A stretch of 64,000 bases of DNA, from contig JAUNGT010000003.1 of assembly GCA_030524455.1 (NCBI GenBank), positions 1 to 64,000 of the forward strand. Reading direction: 5' to 3'. This document shows, one piece after another, positions 62,904 to 64,000 of this stretch. A program made the position numbers and the translations under genes. Each line of letters starts with the position of its first letter. Within the stretch, counting starts at the first letter, position 1. The notes beneath the pieces were generated by a model, which was given only the letters and a program-made list of their open reading frames with translations, had not been told where the DNA came from and did not search any database. Source of the DNA: Eubacteriales bacterium. Lineage in GTDB: Bacteria; Bacillota; Clostridia; Lachnospirales; Lachnospiraceae.

Positions 62904-64000
62904 TCAACTCTTTTTTTCAAAATCCTCCGGGATTGGCTTTTCCTCGCTTACCAGCTCCAGCTCAAACCAGAAGCTCACGCCGTTTTCATAGTTGGAGACG
63001 CCGTATTTGCGGTTCATGGATTCCATGATCGCCTTGACAATCGAGAGGCCGATGCCGCTGCCGCCGTACTCCCTCGTCCTGGCCTTGTCCACCTTATAAA
63101 ATTTTTCCCACAGATGGGGAATGGATTCCTCCGGAATCGGCTCGCCGGTGTTAAACACGGAAACCCTCGCGCAGTCCTGCTCCCGCTCGATCTTTACCTC
63201 GATCACCTTGTCCCCGCTGCAGTGGTTGATGGCGTTGGTGACGTAGTTCATCACCACCTCCTCCACCTTGAACTCGTCGCCCCAGACATAAACCGGACCC
63301 GTCCGCTCCATATTGATGCGGATTCCGTTCTGCTTTGCCAAAAGCTCCGCCGACTGCAGATAATTGCGCACCAGCGCCGCAATATCGAAGCGTTCCATGG
63401 AAACCGTATCATTTCCGGATTCCAGCTGATTTAAGGTCAGAAGCTTCTTTACCATATTGTTCATCCGGGCCGCCTCGTCGGTGATCACGTCACAATAAAA
63501 TTTGCGGCTCTCCGGATCGGAATTGACATCCTCCGACAATCCCTCCGCATATCCCTGGATCAGGGCGATGGGTGTTTTTAATTCATGGGAGACATTGGCC
63601 AGAAATTCCCGGCGCATCTGGTCAATCTCCTCCTTTTTCCGGATATCGTTTTTCAGCGTATTGTTGGCCGTCTTTAACTCGGAAATCGTCTCCTCCAGCG
63701 TGTCTGAGAGCCGGTTGATATTCTCCCCCAGAACGCCGATCTCGTTTCGGCTGCGCCCCTCGTACCTTGCGTCAAAATCCAGACCGCACATCCGTCTGGA
63801 AATATCCGCAAGCTGCAAAATCGGCGTCGTGATCCTGCGGGCCACCAGCCAGATCACAATCCCGCTGAGCACCGTCGTCAGAATCCCCACCACCGCCAAA
63901 AAACGGTTGGCGATCTCCACACTGTCGCGGATCCCCTCCAGGGCCGACCGGACAATGAAAAAGTAGCCTCCCCCCAGTCCTCCCCAGATCTCGATATATT
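62904..64000 (-). CDS. Sensor histidine kinase, N-terminus beyond the window
   Basis: The frame is open to the right edge; the GTG at 63920 is internal. Visible: part of an outer sensor region, a transmembrane helix (FLAVVGILTTVLSGIVIWLV), HAMP, HisKA with phospho-acceptor in FLANVSHELKTPIALIQ, and HATPase with NYVTNAINHC (N box) and GGSGIGLSIVKAI (G box). A response regulator probably lies upstream, outside the window. Confidence 0.93.
   Translation of the reverse strand, partial: YIEIWGGLGGGYFFIVRSALEGIRDSVEIANRFLAVVGILTTVLSGIVIWLVARRITTPILQLADISRRMCGLDFDARYEGRSRNEIGVLGENINRLSDTLEETISELKTANNTLKNDIRKKEEIDQMRREFLANVSHELKTPIALIQGYAEGLSEDVNSDPESRKFYCDVITDEAARMNNMVKKLLTLNQLESGNDTVSMERFDIAALVRNYLQSAELLAKQNGIRINMERTGPVYVWGDEFKVEEVVMNYVTNAINHCSGDKVIEVKIEREQDCARVSVFNTGEPIPEESIPHLWEKFYKVDKARTREYGGSGIGLSIVKAIMESMNRKYGVSNYENGVSFWFELELVSEEKPIPEDFEKKS

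Overview
The window looks like a chromosomal segment of a Clostridia bacterium, probably Lachnospiraceae, carrying a complete prophage of about 35 kb. The host assignment is inferred from gene content: LL-diaminopimelate aminotransferase, an ANTAR regulator with glnA and gltBD, CIRCE elements at groESL and htpG, and consensus sigma-A promoters. Host genes look GC-rich; the prophage is clearly more AT-rich. All confidently called genes lie on the minus strand.

Left host arm (1-19435). Three tandem strong promoters (2-237) point out of the left edge, as for an rRNA or similarly highly expressed operon. Reading leftward from the prophage come rpsB-tsf, a DJ-1/CBS/FAD-oxidoreductase/PpiC-lipoprotein cluster, htpG under a CIRCE-linked promoter, pyrG, and the nitrogen assimilation run gltB-gltD-glnA-ANTAR-dapL.

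Prophage (19436-54767). It is bounded by an identical 17-bp direct repeat. The right copy is the 3' end of a tRNA-Gly(CCC) gene. The left copy sits directly before the terminator that must originally have followed that tRNA. In transcription order (right to left) it carries: a PP-loop/PAPS-reductase-like protein and a C5 DNA methyltransferase; small early genes and an OB-fold ssDNA-binding-like protein; an HUH Rep-like protein, a VRR-NUC nuclease and ParA/ParB; an ArpU-like late regulator; HNH/terminase, HK97-type head and siphovirus tail genes, with a -1 frameshift in the tail chaperone; a diversity-generating retroelement (target with VR, TR, reverse transcriptase); holin and a three-domain endolysin; and a lysogeny-side operon. 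That operon has a perfect -35/-10 promoter containing an operator palindrome and encodes two micro-membrane proteins, an Xre-type repressor and a voltage-gated K+ channel split at an 11-G tract. An IS30-family transposase occupies the usual integrase position beside attL. No tyrosine or serine integrase is visible.

Right host arm (54761-64000). tRNA-Gly, an SGNH/MBOAT O-acyltransferase pair, ackA, pta, groES-groEL under a classical CIRCE, efp, and a sensor histidine kinase cut by the window edge.

Most notable items: the DGR, in which all 11 TR/VR differences fall on template adenines; the possibly phase-variable prophage K+ channel co-expressed with a repressor; the lack of an integrase combined with two IS30-type helix-turn-helix proteins, one at each end; and the Rep plus ParAB content, which suggests a phage-plasmid lifestyle.
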